From Robiginitomaculum sp. (GTDB taxonomy: Bacteria; Pseudomonadota; Alphaproteobacteria; Caulobacterales; Maricaulaceae), in NCBI GenBank assembly GCA_002733735.2, contig NVWT02000005.1, forward strand, positions 20,981 to 30,541: a stretch of DNA of 9,561 bases. Direction: 5' to 3'. Below the pieces are notes generated by a model, which was not told the origin of the DNA, did no database searches, and saw only the letters and a list, made by a program, of their open reading frames with translations. The position numbers were made by a program, and so were the translations under genes. Shown piece after piece: positions 7,355 to 9,561 of the stretch (its first letter is position 1; the number at the start of each line of letters is the position of its first letter).

Positions 7355-9561
7355 CTATTCTTGTGCCAGCACTTCCCCATCCACCTTCCGGGTATCATGC
7401 ACACCCCAGATATCCAAGCGATGATCTTTTCGTTGATCGACGAGGAAAATATTGTAGTTCGGGGTAAATTGCCCGGCTAAGACACCCTCTGGCTCAAGGC
7501 CGGTAAAGGTGCCAGGGCCAGTGGTTTGCAAGATGATCGGGACGGTTCGGTCTGCGATCTGTAAACGGGCAAGGCCGTCGGCCTCCACATAAAGTGTCCC
7601 CGGTTGCTGGGTAATGTAGGTGCCATTGGTTTGGCGTATGGTGACTGCCCATCGGCCTTCGGGAAGATCATTATCAAAGATCGGGGTATCGGCCGGAGCC
7701 GGTGCGGTCAGTGCTGCGCTGGTCACCGAGCGTACTACTCCGGCACTGTCGGCAAAGCGTAAGAAAACCCGCGCATTGGCCGGGTCCAGCGGGATGCCAG
7801 AGCTGGATTGATCAGTCACAAAGATCGCAAAAAAGCTGGGACCAGACCCTATTGTTGTGTCAACCGAGAGTGCCAACGGGCCCAAGCAAACACTAATTGC
7901 ATTGGTTTCGCACATCTGTAACAAAACCGGCAAGGAAGCGTCGCCGGTATCCACGGATACCGTAACTGCGACATCCTTGGATTCATCTACATCACCAACT
8001 CCGATATTGGTTGCTGAAGCAGTCATGAAGCTAGTCCCGGCTGTGGGCATGGTAACGATTCCTGTTCCAGCAGGTGTGGCGCCAATAGAGAGAATATCCG
8101 GTACCTCTTTGGTGTCGATGGAAAGAAACACCGTGTTCACACCGGGGATGGCTCCGACATTGCCATTGTCACAGACAAAATCCGGGAACACGTCCTCACC
8201 GGCACTGGTCGTGATCGGAGTAAATGCCAGAATGAATGAACGTATTTGTCCTGCATCCAGATCGAAGCGCTGGTCAGCCTCACCTATCGGCGCATTGGTT
8301 GCGTCGGTTTGCTGATAATTGAGGCTTACCGGTGCGCCCTCGGGGATGGTTATTTGACAACTCTGGGCTGGATTGGCTCCAGCATTGACCACGGATGCAA
8401 ACACAGTGATCGGGTCGCCCAGTGTGCCTCGTGCCGCCGGACGGCTGAGGATTGGTTTGTCTGGGCCAGACACCGCGACCGATCCGGAACGTGCGCTCGG
8501 CAGGATCGAAGAGAATAAAGTGGTGGTTTCCGGTGCGATTAACTCGAACCGGGCGCTGACATTGCGCGCTTGATCCAAGGTCACGACACAAGCGCCAGCA
8601 CCGGTACAGCCCCCGTCCCAACTGATAAAGGTTGAGCCGGTTACTGCCTCATGATCCAAGGTTACGCTGCTTCCATCATCATAACCCTCTGAGCAATCGG
8701 TTCCGCAATCAATACCGGCTGGTGAGCTGGACAAAACACCTGAACCCGGCCCGGTCGTGGTTGTGGAAAGAGTGAATTGAGCAAGGCCTTGTATAATTCC
8801 AGTGGCCGCCGAAGTCAGGCTCTCAATGGTGCTGCCCATATCTGAATAGGTGAGCACAACATCTATGGTATTTCCGACATCAGCGGCTACCAATTCATAG
8901 GCAGAATTGCTTGCGCTAGAAATATCGACACCATTGCGCCGCCATTGGAAATTGAATGTGCCAAGTCCGTCCGGATCTGCAACAGCAGATGTATCGACGT
9001 TCAGTGTCTGGCCTTGCCTCAAAGTGCCGGTGATCACCACCTCGCCCGTGGGATCATCGTTTATATTGGCAATGAGTGAAGTTGCCACGGACACGGAGCT
9101 TTCGGAAGCACCACCGCCATCAACAAAGCTGACAATGACATTCAGTCTATTACCAACATCGGCCTGTACCAACATATAGGTTTCCCCATTGGCACCGGTG
9201 ATATCGACCCCTCCGATCCGCTGCCATTGGTAACTGAACGTGCCAAGACCATCGAGATCGCCAAGTGCAGAAGTGATCGCCGTTAACACCTGCCCCTGTG
9301 TCGAGGTGCCGACAATTGTCGGGCTGCCAGTCACCGGGTCATTGACATTGGTAATTGGATCGGTAGATGCGGAAACCATACTCTCGAGCGTGCCGCCACT
9401 ATCGGTAAAGCTGACGACTACATCAATAACTGCGCCCACATCAGCCTGCACCAATCCATAGAGACCTTCGACAAAACTGCTTGCGCCGGAAATATCGACA
9501 CCATTGCGCCGCCATTGGAAATGGAATGTGCCAAGTCCGTCCGGATCTGCAACAGCAGATG
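7355..9561 (-). CDS. Large repeat-containing exported protein, C-terminal 734 residues (start beyond window)
   Basis: The frame is open from base 9559 to the stop TAG at 7357-7355. An internal TTG at 9454 could be read as a start but falls inside a repeat, so the true start lies beyond base 9561. Visible residues: about 1-255, three Ig-like repeats (the first partial); about 256-343, a divergent InlB-type B-repeat domain; about 344-617, the module shared with the giant FG-GAP protein; 618-734, a unique tail (GRWAVTIRQTNGTYI..., ending GEVLAQE). There is no LPXTG, PEP-CTERM or transmembrane anchor at the C-terminus, so a type I or outer-membrane route cannot be read from this end. A surface or secreted adhesin-like role is inferred from the repeats and the disulfide-type cysteine pairs. 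The gene ends 487 bases before the neighbouring large gene starts, in the same orientation, so co-transcription is uncertain. Confidence 0.9.
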   Translation of the reverse strand, partial: SAVADPDGLGTFHFQWRRNGVDISGASSFVEGLYGLVQADVGAVIDVVVSFTDSGGTLESMVSASTDPITNVNDPVTGSPTIVGTSTQGQVLTAITSALGDLDGLGTFSYQWQRIGGVDITGANGETYMLVQADVGNRLNVIVSFVDGGGASESSVSVATSLIANINDDPTGEVVITGTLRQGQTLNVDTSAVADPDGLGTFNFQWRRNGVDISSASNSAYELVAADVGNTIDVVLTYSDMGSTIESLTSAATGIIQGLAQFTLSTTTTGPGSGVLSSSPAGIDCGTDCSEGYDDGSSVTLDHEAVTGSTFISWDGGCTGAGACVVTLDQARNVSARFELIAPETTTLFSSILPSARSGSVAVSGPDKPILSRPAARGTLGDPITVFASVVNAGANPAQSCQITIPEGAPVSLNYQQTDATNAPIGEADQRFDLDAGQIRSFILAFTPITTSAGEDVFPDFVCDNGNVGAIPGVNTVFLSIDTKEVPDILSIGATPAGTGIVTMPTAGTSFMTASATNIGVGDVDESKDVAVTVSVDTGDASLPVLLQMCETNAISVCLGPLALSVDTTIGSGPSFFAIFVTDQSSSGIPLDPANARVFLRFADSAGVVRSVTSAALTAPAPADTPIFDNDLPEGRWAVTIRQTNGTYITQQPGTLYVEADGLARLQIADRTVPIILQTTGPGTFTGLEPEGVLAGQFTPNYNIFLVDQRKDHRLDIWGVHDTRKVDGEVLAQE
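7705..8530 (-). repeat. Shared module, copy in the right-hand protein
   Basis: Visible residues about 344-617 match the module in the giant FG-GAP protein (bases 4474-5250). The match starts at TTLFSSILPSARSG and ends at RSVTSAAL. This copy has about 14 extra residues after the first motif (around SGPDKPILSRPAARG). The four cysteines of the other copy are all present here (QSCQI, FVCDN, QMCET, SVCLG). Its surroundings differ: Ig-like and B-repeat domains before it and only a short tail after it. Confidence 0.88.
8531..8792 (-). repeat. Divergent InlB-type B-repeat domain
   Basis: Visible residues about 256-343 of the right-hand protein contain T-G-x-G-S-G-V-L-S-S-S-P-A-G-I, then CGTDCSEGY, then G-S-S-V-T-L, then G-S-T-F-I-S-W-D-G-G-C, then GACVVTLDQARNVSARF. 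This is the usual form of the cysteine-containing bacterial B-repeat (the group Pfam calls divergent InlB B-repeat or Bacterial_repeat_2). Four cysteines suggest two disulfides. It occurs in many exported proteins as a small beta-rich linker or binding domain. Confidence 0.85.
8793..9559 (-). repeat. About three Ig-like 'QW-ADVG' tandem repeats
   Basis: Each unit of 94-96 residues carries G.....G.TL.......DPDGLGTF.[FY]QW.R.GVDI, then Y.LV.ADVG, then [VI].V...[FY].D.G...ES. This pattern is common in long bacterial surface proteins as cadherin- or Ig-like stalk repeats. Units begin at about 9559 (cut by the window), 9337 and 9050. Units 1 and 3 resemble each other more than either resembles unit 2: bases 8921-8991 and 9491-9561 differ at only one position by eye. 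More copies probably lie beyond the window. Confidence 0.83.

Noticed and set aside
7857..8621. Overlapping frames on both strands (7857-8315 plus, 8280-8621 minus)
   Set aside because: They overlap the conserved shared module in the main minus-strand frame and show no domain of their own.
9452..9454. TTG as the start codon of the right-hand gene
   Set aside because: It falls in the middle of an Ig-like repeat, and the frame stays open with repeat sequence up to the window end.

Overview
The window looks like bacterial accessory DNA, probably from a Gram-negative, perhaps an aquatic gammaproteobacterium. That assignment is inference from the protein types (Sec-exported repeat proteins with FG-GAP, Calx-beta, IPT/TIG-like and divergent InlB-type B-repeat domains). 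There is no rRNA, tRNA or housekeeping gene to fix it. Nearly all the sequence is two very large minus-strand genes, both cut by the window edges, with a short plus-strand relic between them.

Right side (7355-9561, minus strand): the C-terminal 734 residues of a large, probably surface or secreted protein. In order it has about three Ig-like 'QW..NGVDI..ADVG' repeats of about 95 residues, one cysteine-containing B-repeat-like domain, a module of about 275 residues that recurs in the neighbouring gene, and a unique tail of about 117 residues. Its start lies beyond base 9561.

Middle (6868-7354): a 487-base gap. It holds a plus-strand relic (about 6937-7296) resembling the extreme C-terminus of a serine-recombinase-family protein. 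The catalytic part is missing. This points to an old mobile-element event between the two large genes.

Left side (1-6867, minus strand): a reading frame of 2,289 codons with no stop, beginning at an ATG with a good Shine-Dalgarno site and a clear signal peptide, and still open at base 1. Its domains in order are: signal peptide, seven-bladed FG-GAP (integrin-alpha-like) propeller, the module shared with the right-hand gene, a cadherin-like domain, a small beta domain, an unrecognised largely helical region with six cysteines, an Ig-like domain, six IPT/TIG-like repeats each with a C-x16-C pair, and one Calx-beta domain with a second begun. It is probably a calcium-binding adhesion or matrix protein of the cell surface; that role is inferred from architecture.

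The two large proteins are mosaic relatives. They share one module with four conserved cysteines but carry unrelated domains on either side of it. Base composition appears to fall within the left gene after the shared module, which suggests the long C-terminal extension has a separate origin. I found no CRISPR array, RNA gene, intact insertion sequence or convincing terminator.
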